A stretch of DNA of 64,000 bases from Curtobacterium sp. BH-2-1-1 (GCF_001806325.1 NZ_CP017580.1:2480001-2544000); one strand, 5' to 3'; shown: positions 8,466 to 17,150, counted from the stretch's first letter. Notes: generated from the letters alone by a model not told the origin. Numbers and translations are program-made.

Positions 8466-9763
8466 TACTCCGCCTTCTGCATCTGCCAGGGCTCGGGCTC
8501 GCGGTCGCCGTTCGGCCGCACGGGCCGGACGTCGCCGACGATCGGGATCGCCCGCTTCCGCATGAACCAGAGGTACCGCACGAAGAAGTGCGACAGCGTC
8601 GACAGCCGGTTGCCGTTGCCGAGCAGCGACGCGATGTGCACGGCCACCCACGCCGCCCAGGCCACGGGTCCGACCATCGTGATGCCGCCACGGAGCTGGG
8701 CCACCGCGGCGTTCGTGCCGATCGTCGCCATCGTGCCCTTGTCGAAGTACTTGAAGTGCTCGGTCGGCTTGCCCGCCATGAGCCGCACGATCTGCCGCGC
8801 CGAGTGACGACCACCCTGCAGCGCCGGCTGGGCGAGCTGCGCGAGGGCGTCGTCCTGCGCGGCGATGTCACCGGCGGAGAAGATCCGCTCGACGCCCTTC
8901 ACGCTGAGGTCGTCGTTCACCTGGATGCGTCCGCCGTGGGTCTGCGGCATGCCCCAGCCGGAGACCTCCTTGTGCGCGGCCACACCGGTCGCCCAGATGA
9001 CCTGCGACGCCGGGATGAACTCGCCCTCGGCCGTCATCACACCGTCGGGCTTGACCTCGGAGACGCCGGTGTTGAGGCGCAGGACGACACCGCGCTTGCG
9101 GAGGACCTTGGCCGCGTAGCGACGCAGCCGCGGGGCGAACGGCTTGAGGAGCTCGCCGCTGCGGTGCACGAGGGTGATCGAGATGTTGCCGCGCTCGATC
9201 TCGGGGTACGCGCCGACGAGGGCCTGGTCGCGGAGTTCGGCGAGCGCACCGGCCATCTCCACGCCGGTCGCGCCACCGCCCACGATGACGATCTTGATCT
9301 CGTCGGGGCCCTGGTTGGCTGCGGCTTCCTCGAGGCGGGTGAACAGCTCGTCGCGGATGCGGAGCGCCTGCGAGCGGGAGTACATCGAGTAGGCGTACTC
9401 GTACGCGCCGGGCGTGCCGAAGTAGCTCGTGTTCACGCCGTTCGCGAGGATCAGCCAGTCGTAGTGCAGGTGCTCGCCGTCGGACATCTCGGCGACCCGC
9501 TCGACCGGGTCGATGCCGGTGAGCAGCCCGTGCCGGAACTCGGCGTTGCTCTGCTTCGCGCGGAGGCTCCGGAGGAAGTACGTCACGTCGCCGGCGTTCA
9601 GCCCACCCGTCGCCACCTGGTACATGAGCGGCTGGAACATGTTGTAGACGTGGCGGTCGACCAGGGTGACCCGCACCGGTGCGTCGGCGAGCTCGCGCAT
9701 GGCCGCGACACCGGCGAATCCACCGCCGACGATGACGACGTGCGGGCGGGTGTCCTGGGGCAT
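8465..9763 (-). CDS. ndh: Type II NADH dehydrogenase (NDH-2-like NAD(P)/FAD oxidoreductase)
   Basis: Monotopic respiratory enzyme of 432 residues that would pass electrons from NADH to menaquinone without pumping protons. The FAD-binding VVIVGGGFAGVAAMRELA is at the N-terminus, a second Rossmann motif IVIVGGGATGVEMAGALAEL lies mid-protein, and FSAGDIAAQ matches the C-terminal FAD signature. A C-terminal hydrophobic/amphipathic stretch fits membrane anchoring. I chose the ATG at 9763 because GGAAGCCGGAG precedes it; an in-frame GTG at 9802 or 9799, near a TACCCT box (9805-9810), is the alternative. The extra 13 residues would be non-conserved. Confidence 0.88.
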   Translation of the reverse strand: MPQDTRPHVVIVGGGFAGVAAMRELADAPVRVTLVDRHVYNMFQPLMYQVATGGLNAGDVTYFLRSLRAKQSNAEFRHGLLTGIDPVERVAEMSDGEHLHYDWLILANGVNTSYFGTPGAYEYAYSMYSRSQALRIRDELFTRLEEAAANQGPDEIKIVIVGGGATGVEMAGALAELRDQALVGAYPEIERGNISITLVHRSGELLKPFAPRLRRYAAKVLRKRGVVLRLNTGVSEVKPDGVMTAEGEFIPASQVIWATGVAAHKEVSGWGMPQTHGGRIQVNDDLSVKGVERIFSAGDIAAQDDALAQLAQPALQGGRHSARQIVRLMAGKPTEHFKYFDKGTMATIGTNAAVAQLRGGITMVGPVAWAAWVAVHIASLLGNGNRLSTLSHFFVRYLWFMRKRAIPIVGDVRPVRPNGDREPEPWQMQKAE

Positions 9764-9860
9764 GCTGACTCCGGCTTCCTCGGATGGTGAGATGGTCACC
9801 ACCGAGGGTACGCGCGGTTCGGACAGTCGTTCGACGGCCGGGAGGCGCTGCGCACCTCCG

Positions 9861-10409
9861 TCAGGCGTCGAGCCGCGCGTAGGTGCTCACGACGTTGCCC
9901 TTGCTCGTCACGGTGCTGTCGACCAAGCGCAGGCGCGTGGGTGGGTCGGTCGGCTCGAAGAGCCTGCGGCCCGAGCCGGCGATCGCCGGGTGCACCATCA
10001 GCTGCAGTTCGTCGAGGACTCCTGCGAACAACAGGCTGCGGACGAGGGTGACGCTGCCGCACACCGCGATGTCGGCGCCGTCCCGCTGCTGCAGCCCGCG
10101 GACGAACTCGGGGACGTCGCCCGTGATCCGGGTGCTGTTCTCCCACGCCAGGTCGTCGCCGAGCGTGGTGGACGCCACGTGCTTCTCGATCGGGTTGATC
10201 CACTGGCCGAAGGGATCGTCGGGGTGGGCGGGCCACCACTCGGACCACTCCAGGTAGCTGTTCCTGCCCAGGAGGACCGTGTCGGTGCGGGCCATGAACG
10301 CGCCCATGCCCGCACCGAGCTCGTCGTCGAATGAGTCGTACTGGAAGGTGTACGGGTCCTGCACGACGCCGTCGACCGACGTGAAGAGTCCAGCGGTGAC
10401 CTTGCGCAT
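9861..10409 (-). CDS. Dihydrofolate reductase family protein (RibD C-terminal-like)
   Basis: Small NADPH-dependent reductase-like protein of 182 residues. MRKVTAGLFTSVDGVVQDP at the start, TVLLGRNSYLEWS, and DIAVCGSVTLVRSLL are typical of the DHFR/RibD-C fold found in many stand-alone proteins of unclear substrate. The start is fixed by ATG at 10409, with TACGCT ending 6 bases upstream. It lies 16 bases downstream of the Gly/Thr-rich membrane protein gene, so some co-transcription is possible as well. It is probably not the essential folate enzyme. Confidence 0.82.
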   Translation of the reverse strand: MRKVTAGLFTSVDGVVQDPYTFQYDSFDDELGAGMGAFMARTDTVLLGRNSYLEWSEWWPAHPDDPFGQWINPIEKHVASTTLGDDLAWENSTRITGDVPEFVRGLQQRDGADIAVCGSVTLVRSLLFAGVLDELQLMVHPAIAGSGRRLFEPTDPPTRLRLVDSTVTSKGNVVSTYARLDA

Positions 10410-10415
10410 GGTCGG

Positions 10416-10421
10416 AGCGTA
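10416..10421 (-). promoter_or_regulatory. -10 box for leaderless RibD-like gene
   Basis: TACGCT on the minus strand ends 6 bases before the ATG at 10409. Confidence 0.6.
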
Positions 10422-10425
10422 GCCC

Positions 10426-10986
10426 TCAGCTGTTCGCGGAGGAACCGCTCGTGTCCGATCCGGTGCCGGTGCCGGTGCCGGTGCCGGTCCCGGTCCCGCC
10501 CTGCGTGCCGTTGCCCGGGAACTGGCCGGTGCCGCCGCCGGGGAACTGGTTCGTGCCGCCGTTCGTGCCCGGCACCTGCGTCGTGGACTGGCTCGTGCCG
10601 CCGCCGATCGCGTGTCCGATGGCGAAGCCGATGCCGCCACCGACCAGCAGTGCCGCGAGGCCGACCCCGACGGCCAGCACCTGCCAGAACCACGGCGGTC
10701 GCGGGCCGCGCCCGCGCCGGGGCGTCGCCGCGGAGCCGTACCAGGGCGTCGCGCCGTTCGGGGCGCCCGGGTTCCACGAGCCCGCCGGAGGGGCCGGTGT
10801 CGCGTACGGGGGCTCGGGCGCCGGCGCCGGCGCCGGGGCGTCGAGCGTCGCGGTCGATGTGGGCGTCGGTGCGGCGCCCCAGCCGGCCGGGCTGGCGGGG
10901 TACGGCGTGGTGGGCTGGTGGGCTGCGGGGTCCACGTCGTCGCGGGACTCGCGGGACTCGGGGTTCACGGGGGTGCGCTCGGTCAT
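10426..10986 (-). CDS. Hypothetical single-pass membrane protein with Pro/Ala and Gly/Thr-rich tails
   Basis: Not assignable to a family. The 186-residue product has a Pro/Ala/Thr-rich N-terminal half (including PAPAPAPEP), one hydrophobic helix near residues 105-128 (FWQVLAVGVGLAALLVGGG), and a Gly/Thr/Gln-rich C-terminal tail ending in a (GT)n run. The layout suggests a cytoplasmic disordered region, one membrane pass and an exposed low-complexity tail. The tail is encoded by hexamer repeats that could change length by slippage. The start is the ATG at 10986, which has no strong ribosome-binding site. Confidence 0.7.
   Translation of the reverse strand: MTERTPVNPESRESRDDVDPAAHQPTTPYPASPAGWGAAPTPTSTATLDAPAPAPAPEPPYATPAPPAGSWNPGAPNGATPWYGSAATPRRGRGPRPPWFWQVLAVGVGLAALLVGGGIGFAIGHAIGGGTSQSTTQVPGTNGGTNQFPGGGTGQFPGNGTQGGTGTGTGTGTGTGSDTSGSSANS
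10460..10495. repeat. Six tandem CCGGTG/CCGGTC hexamers
   Basis: Four CCGGTG units and two CCGGTC units in a row. They encode the Gly-Thr repeat of the minus-strand membrane protein. Confidence 0.85.
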
Positions 10987-11063
10987 GAGGACGAGTACAG
11001 ACCGGTCGCCTATGTGCGGGCGATGACGACGCTGGAGCGTCACTGTGCACGGCGCCGTCCGCG

Positions 11064-11069
11064 TAGCCT
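11064..11069 (+). promoter_or_regulatory. -10 box for leaderless hydrolase gene
   Basis: TAGCCT ends 6 bases before the GTG at 11076. Confidence 0.6.
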
Positions 11070-11075
11070 CGCATC

Positions 11076-11849
11076 GTGCGCGCGAGAGTCGAGACCGTCC
11101 GGATCGACGGGCTCCCCGTGCGCCTGCACACCCTCGCGCCCGCCGGCAGGGTGCACGACGCCCTCGCCCCGACCGTCGTGCTCGTGCACGGCATCGGGAT
11201 GTCGCACCGGTCGTTCGCACGGTCGCAGCGGGCGCTCGCCGCGACGCACCGGACCGTGAGCGTCGACCTGCCGGGCTTCGGCGGGCTCCCGGCGGCCGGT
11301 CGGAGCCTCACCATGACGGAGCTCGGGGACCTCGTCGTCCGCGCCGTGCGGTCCCGCGGGGCCGGGGACCTCGTGCTCGTGGGGCAGTCGATGGGGACGC
11401 AGGTCGTCGCCGAGGCGGCCCGCCGGCACCCGGACGCCGTCGCCTCGGTCGTGCTCGTCGGCCCGGTCATCGCCGCCGGTCGTCGTCGGCTGCTCACGCA
11501 GGCGCTCGACCTCGGGCGGGACGGCTTCGTCGAGGGCGCCCGGATGAACGCCGTCCTCGTGACCGACTACCTGCGGAGCGTGCGGCAGTACGTGCCCGAA
11601 CTCCGACCGATGCTCCGCTACCGCCTCGAGGACACCGTCGCCGAGCTCGCGCAGCCGGTGCTCGTCGTCCGTGGCACCGAGGACCCGATCGCGCGCCACG
11701 ACTGGTCCGCCCGGGTCGCCGCCACCGCCCCCCGCGGGGCGTTCGTCGAGCTGCCGGGGCCGCACCACGTGCAGGAGCGCCAGCCGGTGGCGTTCGCGCG
11801 GCTCGTGGGGGAGTTCCGCCGCGTGCAGACCCTGGAGGGGCTGCGGTGA
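11076..11849 (+). CDS. Alpha/beta hydrolase
   Basis: Serine hydrolase of 257 residues. The oxyanion-hole region VVLVHGIGMSHRSF, the nucleophile elbow GQSMGT, the acid in VRGTEDPIA and the histidine in GPHHVQE form a complete catalytic triad layout. It overlaps the next hydrolase gene by 4 bp (GTGA), so the two are translationally coupled. Substrates may be esters or lactones; nothing in the sequence decides. The GTG start is supported by the TAGCCT box. Confidence 0.87.
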   Translation: MRARVETVRIDGLPVRLHTLAPAGRVHDALAPTVVLVHGIGMSHRSFARSQRALAATHRTVSVDLPGFGGLPAAGRSLTMTELGDLVVRAVRSRGAGDLVLVGQSMGTQVVAEAARRHPDAVASVVLVGPVIAAGRRRLLTQALDLGRDGFVEGARMNAVLVTDYLRSVRQYVPELRPMLRYRLEDTVAELAQPVLVVRGTEDPIARHDWSARVAATAPRGAFVELPGPHHVQERQPVAFARLVGEFRRVQTLEGLR

Positions 11850-12655
11850 CCGACGCGACCACGTCGGGGACGGACGGGACGCGCACGGACCGCACCGCGC
11901 CTCCCGTCCACGTCTCCCTGCTCCGCCGCACCCGGTGGGCCGTCCTCGACTGGTGGTACGCGATCCGCTGGCAGGTGCGGAGCCTCGGGCCGACGACCGC
12001 CGACGACTACCGGAGCGGCGACGGCCAGCCCGTCGTCGTCGTGCCCGGCGTCTACGAGACCTGGCACTTCATGCGTCCGCTCATGGACGCCCTGCACGAC
12101 CGCGGACACCCCGTGCACGTGCTGCCGGTGCTGCGGCACAACCTGCGTCCGGTGCCGGAGTCCGCGGCGGAGGTGCTCGCCTACCTCGACGAACACGACC
12201 TCCGCGACGTCCTGCTCGTCGCGCACAGCAAGGGCGGGCTGATCGGGAAGTACGCGATGACGCGCCTCGACGACCACGCGCGGATCGACCGCATGGTGGC
12301 GGTGTCGACGCCGTTCGCGGGCTCCGGGTACGCGCGGCTCGCACCCGTCCGGCACCTGCGGGCGTTCCGGTCGAGCGACCCGGTGCTCGCCGGCCTCGCA
12401 CGGGAGCTCGACGCGAACGCCCGGATCACCAGCGTGTACGGCGTCTTCGACACGCTCATCCCCGAGGGCAGTGCGCTCGCCGGGGCGACGAACGTGCGGG
12501 TCCCGGTCGGCGGGCACTTCCGCATCCTCGGCGACCCGCGGACGCGTGCGGCGGTGCTGGCGGCGGCGGACCCGGACCACCCGGGCACGGCCGAACCCCG
12601 GCCGAGCTCCGGCCCGCCCCCGGCCGAGCCCCGGCCCGGCCCGACCCCGGCCTGA
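11846..12655 (+). CDS. Lipase/esterase-like alpha/beta hydrolase
   Basis: A second hydrolase, 269 residues, closer to triacylglycerol-lipase/PGAP1-like proteins. It has VVVVPGVYETW (oxyanion region), the nucleophile motif VAHSKGG, aspartate in YGVFDTLIP, and histidine in GGHFRIL. The C-terminal 25 residues are Pro-rich. The N-terminal codons include an inverted copy of the dispersed 10-mer (CCGCGCCTCC at 11895-11904), which encodes part of a linker-like TDRTAPPVH. No signal peptide is seen. It starts within the stop of the upstream hydrolase and ends 3 bases from the convergent VOC gene. Confidence 0.82.
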   Translation: MTDATTSGTDGTRTDRTAPPVHVSLLRRTRWAVLDWWYAIRWQVRSLGPTTADDYRSGDGQPVVVVPGVYETWHFMRPLMDALHDRGHPVHVLPVLRHNLRPVPESAAEVLAYLDEHDLRDVLLVAHSKGGLIGKYAMTRLDDHARIDRMVAVSTPFAGSGYARLAPVRHLRAFRSSDPVLAGLARELDANARITSVYGVFDTLIPEGSALAGATNVRVPVGGHFRILGDPRTRAAVLAAADPDHPGTAEPRPSSGPPPAEPRPGPTPA

Positions 12656-12658
12656 GCC

Positions 12659-13045
12659 CTAGGCGCCCGGCAGGAACAGGCAGAACGGGTGCCCGTCGGG
12701 GTCGAGCAGCACGCGGACGTCCTCCTGCGGCTGGAACGCCGCCTGCCGAGCGCCGAGTCCCTCCGCCCGGTTCACCGCCGCTGGCAGGTCCTCCACCTGG
12801 AAGTCGAGGTGCAGCTGCATGCCGGGGGCGTCCTCGGTGCCGGGCCACGTGGGCGCCACGTAGGCGGGTTCGTACTGCACGGAGAGGCCCGGGCCGTCCT
12901 CGGGGCGGATGCGCGCCCAGGTCGGGTCGTCCTCGTGGACGGTCCAGCCGGTCAGCGCGCCGTAGAACCGGGCGAGCGCCAGGGGGTCCGGCGACTGCAG
13001 CACGGTGGCGGCGAGCGTCGGCATCGACGGGTCGGCAGCGGTCAT
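12659..13045 (-). CDS. VOC family protein (glyoxalase/bleomycin resistance fold)
   Basis: Single-module vicinal-oxygen-chelate protein of 128 residues. LATVLQSPDPLALARFYGALTGW at the N-terminus and VLLDPDGHPFCLF at the C-terminus are the typical beginning and end of the fold, and MQLHLDFQVEDL holds a probable metal-ligand histidine. Members act as isomerases, dioxygenases or drug-binding proteins; this one has no clear partner. TACGCT ends 7 bases before the ATG, so it is likely leaderless. Confidence 0.85.
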   Translation of the reverse strand: MTAADPSMPTLAATVLQSPDPLALARFYGALTGWTVHEDDPTWARIRPEDGPGLSVQYEPAYVAPTWPGTEDAPGMQLHLDFQVEDLPAAVNRAEGLGARQAAFQPQEDVRVLLDPDGHPFCLFLPGA

Positions 13046-13052
13046 GCGGCGG

Positions 13053-13058
13053 AGCGTA
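13053..13058 (-). promoter_or_regulatory. -10 box for leaderless VOC gene
   Basis: TACGCT on the minus strand ends 7 bases before the ATG at 13045. Confidence 0.6.
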
Positions 13059-13079
13059 CGCCGGACCCGCCCGCCCCGG

Positions 13080-14087
13080 TCAGCGCGTGGCCACGCTCGC
13101 GCGCTCGACGATCCGGTGCGGCACCACGACGGTCTCGGGCGGAGCCTCGCGGTCCTCGATCCGCCGGGTGAGCAGGTCGAGCGCCGCCGTCGCGAACGCC
13201 CCTCGGTCGAACGACACCGTGCTCAGCGCGGGGATCGCGTACGCGGCCCCGTCGACGTCGTCGAACCCGATCACGCTCACCTGCTCGGGGACCCGCACGC
13301 CACGCGCGGCGAGGACGTGCAGCACCCCGAACGCGATCGAGTCGGTGAACGCGAACACCGCGTCGGGCAGCGGGTGCTCGTCGAGCCACGCCGCGAACGC
13401 CGACGCCGCCGCGCTGGTCGACCACGCCGGCAGCGGGACCCGCAGCTCCGGGTCCGCACCGATGCCCGCCGCCGCGAGGCCCGCGAGGTACCCGCGCTCC
13501 CGCAACTCGCTCGTCGCGGTGGCCTCGACGTCACGGGCGGCACCGACGATCGCGATCCGACGGTGGCCCCGGCCGACGAGGTACGACGTCACCTGCTCGG
13601 CCGCGGCACGGCTGTCGACGTGCACCTGGTCGACGTGCTCGGGCTCCACCTCGCCGATGACGACGGTCGGGGGCAGCCCCTCGGTCGAGGCCAGCACGCT
13701 CGCGCTGAGCGACACCGGGTTGAGGATCAGCCCGTCGACGAGGTGTGCCCGGGCACGCGAGACGAGGTCACGCTCGCGGGCGGGGTCGTTCGCGGTCTGG
13801 TCGAGCTGCACGGTCCAGCCGCGCTCCCGCGACAGCTCCACGAACCACTGCGCGAGTTCGGCCGAGTAGGCGCTGGCCATCTCGGGGAGCGTCAGGGCGA
13901 TCGCACCCGAGCGTCCGTTGCGCAGACCCCGGGCGGACAGGTTCGGCACGTAGTCGAGCTCGGCGAGTGCCTGCTCGACCCGTGCGCGGGTCTCCGGGCG
14001 CACCACGACACCGCCGTTGATGACGTTGGAGACGGTCTTCGGCGACACCCCGGCGAGGGCAGCCACGTCCCGCACGGTCGCGCGCAT
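13080..14087 (-). CDS. LacI family transcriptional regulator
   Basis: Repressor of 335 residues. The N-terminal HTH is textbook (TVRDVAALAGVSPKTVSNVING at residues 4-25, then VPNLSARGLRNGRSG as hinge). The rest is a periplasmic-binding-protein-like sugar sensor with VIGFDDVDGA. It lies 3 kb from a divergent sugar-dehydrogenase/ABC-importer region holding an AAACGTTT palindrome of the LacI type, which makes it the obvious candidate regulator. TACGCT ends 7 bases before the ATG. Confidence 0.92.
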   Translation of the reverse strand: MRATVRDVAALAGVSPKTVSNVINGGVVVRPETRARVEQALAELDYVPNLSARGLRNGRSGAIALTLPEMASAYSAELAQWFVELSRERGWTVQLDQTANDPARERDLVSRARAHLVDGLILNPVSLSASVLASTEGLPPTVVIGEVEPEHVDQVHVDSRAAAEQVTSYLVGRGHRRIAIVGAARDVEATATSELRERGYLAGLAAAGIGADPELRVPLPAWSTSAAASAFAAWLDEHPLPDAVFAFTDSIAFGVLHVLAARGVRVPEQVSVIGFDDVDGAAYAIPALSTVSFDRGAFATAALDLLTRRIEDREAPPETVVVPHRIVERASVATR

Positions 14088-14094
14088 CGCCACG

Positions 14095-14100
14095 AGCGTA
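14095..14100 (-). promoter_or_regulatory. -10 box for leaderless lacI-type gene
   Basis: TACGCT on the minus strand ends 7 bases before the ATG at 14087. Confidence 0.6.
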
Positions 14101-14113
14101 GCGCGGCTGCGGC

Positions 14114-14851
14114 TCAGGGACGCACGTACCGGTGCACGTACGTGGTGTAGCCGACGGGGACGGTCGCGCTCCCGGCGGTCTCCGGATCGTCGTCGAGCAC
14201 GCGCCGCACCCGGTCGAGGAGGGCGGTGCGCTCGTCCGGCGGCAGCACGATGACGTAGCTGCGCGAGGCGACCATGTCGAGGAACGCCGACCGGTCCTGC
14301 TCGTGCACCCACGGGAACCGCTCGTGCTCGACGGCGCCGTCGTCGAACGGTGCTCCGACGACCGGCGCTCTCTGGACGCTCGCCCGCGACTCGGGCTGGG
14401 ACAGGATCGCGCTGATCCGGGCGGACCAGGGCCGGGTCTCGTCGCGGACGTTCCACACCAGACCGAGCACGCCGCCGGGGCGGAGGACCCGGGCCACCTC
14501 CAGCGACCCCCGCACCGGGTCGACCCAGTGCCACGCCTGCGCGAAGGTCACGGCGTCGGCGCTCCCGTCGGCGAGGGGGATCGACTCGCCGGTCCCCGCG
14601 AGCGCCCGCACGTCGGGCAGCACCGCGGTGAGCCGGTCGCGCATCGCCGGGTCCGGTTCGACGGCGACGATCTCGGCGGCGCGTCCGACGAGGCTCCGCG
14701 TGAACTTGCCGGTCCCCGCGCCGACGTCGGCGACGAGTCGGGCGTCCGCCGGTAGGAGCCAGCCGACCGCCGCCTCGGGGTACCCCGGCCGTCCGCGCTC
14801 GTACGCATCGGCAGCGGCTCCGAACGAGTTGGCGTACTCCTCGAGGGTCAT
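14114..14851 (-). CDS. Class I SAM-dependent methyltransferase
   Basis: Methyltransferase of the Methyltransf_11 type, 245 residues. The SAM-binding motif I VADVGAGTGKFTRSL follows an N-terminal FGAAADAYERGRPGYP typical of a group of small-molecule methyltransferases, then FAQAWHWVDP and a motif III-like VLRPGGVLGLVWN. A weaker CATGCT box lies 6 bases before the ATG. It sits upstream of the lacI-type gene on the same strand with a 26-base gap. The substrate is unknown. Confidence 0.87.
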   Translation of the reverse strand: MTLEEYANSFGAAADAYERGRPGYPEAAVGWLLPADARLVADVGAGTGKFTRSLVGRAAEIVAVEPDPAMRDRLTAVLPDVRALAGTGESIPLADGSADAVTFAQAWHWVDPVRGSLEVARVLRPGGVLGLVWNVRDETRPWSARISAILSQPESRASVQRAPVVGAPFDDGAVEHERFPWVHEQDRSAFLDMVASRSYVIVLPPDERTALLDRVRRVLDDDPETAGSATVPVGYTTYVHRYVRP

Positions 14852-14887
14852 GCGTCCAGCATGCCCCGCCCGGCCGGGTGGCGGACC

Positions 14888-14972
14888 GGAGGCGCGGGTC
14901 GGGCCGGTCGCGTGCCTCCCGGCCGGCCGTGTGACGGACTGGAGGCGCGGGTCGGGGCCGCCACGCGCCTCC
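14888..14972. repeat. Two hairpin-forming GGAGGCGCGG pairs
   Basis: GGAGGCGCGG at 14888 pairs imperfectly with CGCGTGCCTCC at 14909-14919, and GGAGGCGCGG at 14941 pairs with CGCGCCTCC at 14964-14972. Both lie between the dehydrogenase stop (15006) and the methyltransferase start (14851), and are probable termination or spacer structures for minus-strand transcription. Confidence 0.7.
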
Positions 14973-15005
14973 CGTGCGCAGTGGGGTCGCCGGGCGACGC
15001 GTCGC

Positions 15006-16031
15006 TCACGCCGTCGGGACGGGCACCGTCCTGCCGGTCCGCACCGACTCCTGTGCCGCGAGGACGATCGACAGCGTCCGCAACCCGACCTGCACGTCGG
15101 GCTGGGGCTGCGCGCCGGCCCGCACCCCGTCGAGGAACGTCCGCAGCATCGGCACGTCGTGGTCCGCCCCGTACCGCAGCTCGATCGGCCGGCCGCCGAC
15201 CGCGTCGAGCCCCCTGGCCGCCGCGCCGAAGAAGTCGACCGACACCGTGCCGCCCGTCCCCGCGACGTCGAGCGTCAGGCCGCCCCACGCGGGCGCCGTG
15301 TCCGGGCGGCTCCACGAGCAGTCGACCGCGACGACCATCCCGGTGTCGTAGCTCACCGTCACGAGCCCGGCCGTCTCGGCCCGTGCGCGCTCGGCGTGCA
15401 GCACGCGGTTCGCGACGGCGGTGACGGACACCGGTCGCGCGCCGGTCAGCCCGTCGACGAGGTCGGCGACGTGCACGACGTGGTCGACGATCGCGCCGCC
15501 GCCGCTCAGCGCTGGGTCCGTGAACCAGTCGCGCGTGAGCGGCAGCATGCCGTTGTTCGCACCGCGGACCGAGAACACCGTGCCGAGTGCGCCCGAGGCG
15601 TGCGTGGCCCGCAACCGGTCGAACGCCGACGCGAACCGCACCGGGTAGGCCATCATCAGCGTGACCCCGGCGCGCTGCACGGCGTCGCGGATCGCGAGGC
15701 CGTCCTCCCACGAGGTGGCGAGCGGCTTCTCGCAGAGCACGTGTGCGCCGGCGGCGGCGGCCCGTTCGACGAACTCGCGGTGCCGTGCGTTCTCGCTGGT
15801 CACCACGACGGCGTCCGGCCCCCAGGCGAGGAGGTCGTCGACCGTGTCGGCGTGCGCGACGCCGAGCGCTCCGGTGAGGTCGGCGCCCCGGAGTTCGCCG
15901 AGGGTCGTGCCGGTCGAGACGCCGCCGGGGTCCGTCCCGCGCACCTCGACGTCGGGCATCGCGGCGAGCGCCGCGAGGTACCCGATCGCGTGCGTGTGGG
16001 CGAAGGACAGGACGCCGACGCGGAGGGTCAC
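15006..16031 (-). CDS. Gfo/Idh/MocA family oxidoreductase (second gene)
   Basis: NAD(P)-dependent sugar or cyclitol dehydrogenase of 341 residues. LRVGVLSFAHTHAIGYL replaces the usual GxGxxG with a degenerate Rossmann start, as seen in some family members. HVLCEKPLATS carries the catalytic EKP motif, and the later GGGAIVDHVVHVADL contains the conserved D-x-x-x-H-x-x-D. It overlaps the preceding dehydrogenase by 4 bp (GTGA), so the two are made together. Together with the divergent importer it should act on an imported carbohydrate. Confidence 0.87.
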   Translation of the reverse strand: MTLRVGVLSFAHTHAIGYLAALAAMPDVEVRGTDPGGVSTGTTLGELRGADLTGALGVAHADTVDDLLAWGPDAVVVTSENARHREFVERAAAAGAHVLCEKPLATSWEDGLAIRDAVQRAGVTLMMAYPVRFASAFDRLRATHASGALGTVFSVRGANNGMLPLTRDWFTDPALSGGGAIVDHVVHVADLVDGLTGARPVSVTAVANRVLHAERARAETAGLVTVSYDTGMVVAVDCSWSRPDTAPAWGGLTLDVAGTGGTVSVDFFGAAARGLDAVGGRPIELRYGADHDVPMLRTFLDGVRAGAQPQPDVQVGLRTLSIVLAAQESVRTGRTVPVPTA

Positions 16032-17050
16032 AGCGTCACCTCCACGGGTTGTCCGGACTCGATCGACGCCAGGGCGGCGTTGGCGAGGCGCACCGCGACG
16101 GCACCGTCCGCCGCACTGACGCGGGGGAGCGGCCCGCCGTCGAACGCGGCGACGAAGTCTGCGAGCTCGAGGGCGTACGGGTCCTCGGCGGGGTCGACGG
16201 ACGGCAGGAACCCGTCGACAGCGGTCGGGGTCGCGAGGTCGGCGCGGGTGTCCTCCTCGGCGAGGGACGAGTGCGACAGGCTGCCGCGCGTGCCGGTCAC
16301 CGAGTACTCCGTGCTGAAGGCCAGGTGCGGTGGTCCCCAGAGCCCGGCGACGTGGCTGATCGCGCCGGACGCGTGCGTGAGGAGGACGTGCGCGGCCTCG
16401 ACCGGGTGCTCGTCGTCGCCCGTGCGGACGGTGACGGCGGACACCCGGGTGACCGGACCGGCGACCCAGCGGGCGACGTCGAGGTCGTGGATCATCTGGT
16501 CCATCACGATGCCGCCGGACTGTGCGCGGTCGCCGAACCACGCGACTCGGGTCGGGAACGCCCCGGAGCGGGAGAAGCGCAGGACGGCGAGGTCGCCCAG
16601 GAGGCCCGTCGTGACGGCCTCGTGCAGCCGCCGGTACGCGGGGAACCAGCGGACGACGTGCGCCGGGTAGAGCTGCAGGCCCGCGTCCGCCGCCCGGGCG
16701 ACGAGGTCGTCGGCGTCGGCGTCGGTGCGGGCGAGGGGCTTCTCGGAGACGACGTGCCTGCCCGCCGCGAGTGCCGCACGGACGACGGTGGCGTGGGCCG
16801 GTGTCGGGACGACCACGTCGACGACGTCGACCGCGGCGAGCAGCTCGTCGAGCGAGTCGGCGACGGTGATCGTGCTGCCGACCCGTGCGGCCTCGTCCGC
16901 GAAGGCGGCGGCGAGCGCGGGCGCACCGTCCTCCGAGTGCACGACGAGGTCGCCCAGGCGGAGGAGCCCGGGGACGTGCGCCACCGCGATGCCGCCGGCG
17001 CCCACGAGTCCGATCCGCCGGCGTGGTCGGGGTGCTGACTGCAGCGTCAT
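16028..17050 (-). CDS. Gfo/Idh/MocA family oxidoreductase (first gene)
   Basis: Dehydrogenase of 340 residues with an intact Rossmann motif IGLVGAGGIAVAHVPGL, the catalytic HVVSEKPLART, and GIVMDQMIHDLDVARW matching the family's substrate/catalytic Asp-His region. Two adjacent members often carry out successive oxidation/epimerisation of sugars or inositols. A TACGCT box ends 6 bases before the ATG, and an operator-like palindrome lies about 75 bp upstream, shared with the divergent ABC importer genes. Confidence 0.9.
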   Translation of the reverse strand: MTLQSAPRPRRRIGLVGAGGIAVAHVPGLLRLGDLVVHSEDGAPALAAAFADEAARVGSTITVADSLDELLAAVDVVDVVVPTPAHATVVRAALAAGRHVVSEKPLARTDADADDLVARAADAGLQLYPAHVVRWFPAYRRLHEAVTTGLLGDLAVLRFSRSGAFPTRVAWFGDRAQSGGIVMDQMIHDLDVARWVAGPVTRVSAVTVRTGDDEHPVEAAHVLLTHASGAISHVAGLWGPPHLAFSTEYSVTGTRGSLSHSSLAEEDTRADLATPTAVDGFLPSVDPAEDPYALELADFVAAFDGGPLPRVSAADGAVAVRLANAALASIESGQPVEVTL

Positions 17051-17056
17051 GGAGCC

Positions 17057-17062
17057 AGCGTA
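17057..17062 (-). promoter_or_regulatory. -10 box for leaderless dehydrogenase operon
   Basis: TACGCT on the minus strand ends 6 bases before the ATG at 17050. Confidence 0.6.
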
Positions 17063-17124
17063 GAGGTCCGCCGGACGCGGTGCGGCGATGCGACCCGGCT
17101 TCGTCCCGATGGACCGTTACAACG

Positions 17125-17150
17125 ATGGAAACGTTTGGCAACGGGTTGCC
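17125..17150. promoter_or_regulatory. LacI-type operator (CRE-like) between divergent sugar genes
   Basis: ATGGAAACGTTTGG contains the perfect AAACGTTT palindrome with a central CG (17129-17136), typical of LacI-family sites. It is directly followed by GGCAAC-GG-GTTGCC (17137-17150), a second perfect inverted repeat. Both lie between the importer and dehydrogenase starts. Confidence 0.6.

Noticed and set aside
16032-17141. Upstream half of the frame that contains the second Gfo/Idh dehydrogenase
   Set aside because: It is a shadow of the first dehydrogenase gene; the 4-bp GTGA overlap marks the true start at 16031.
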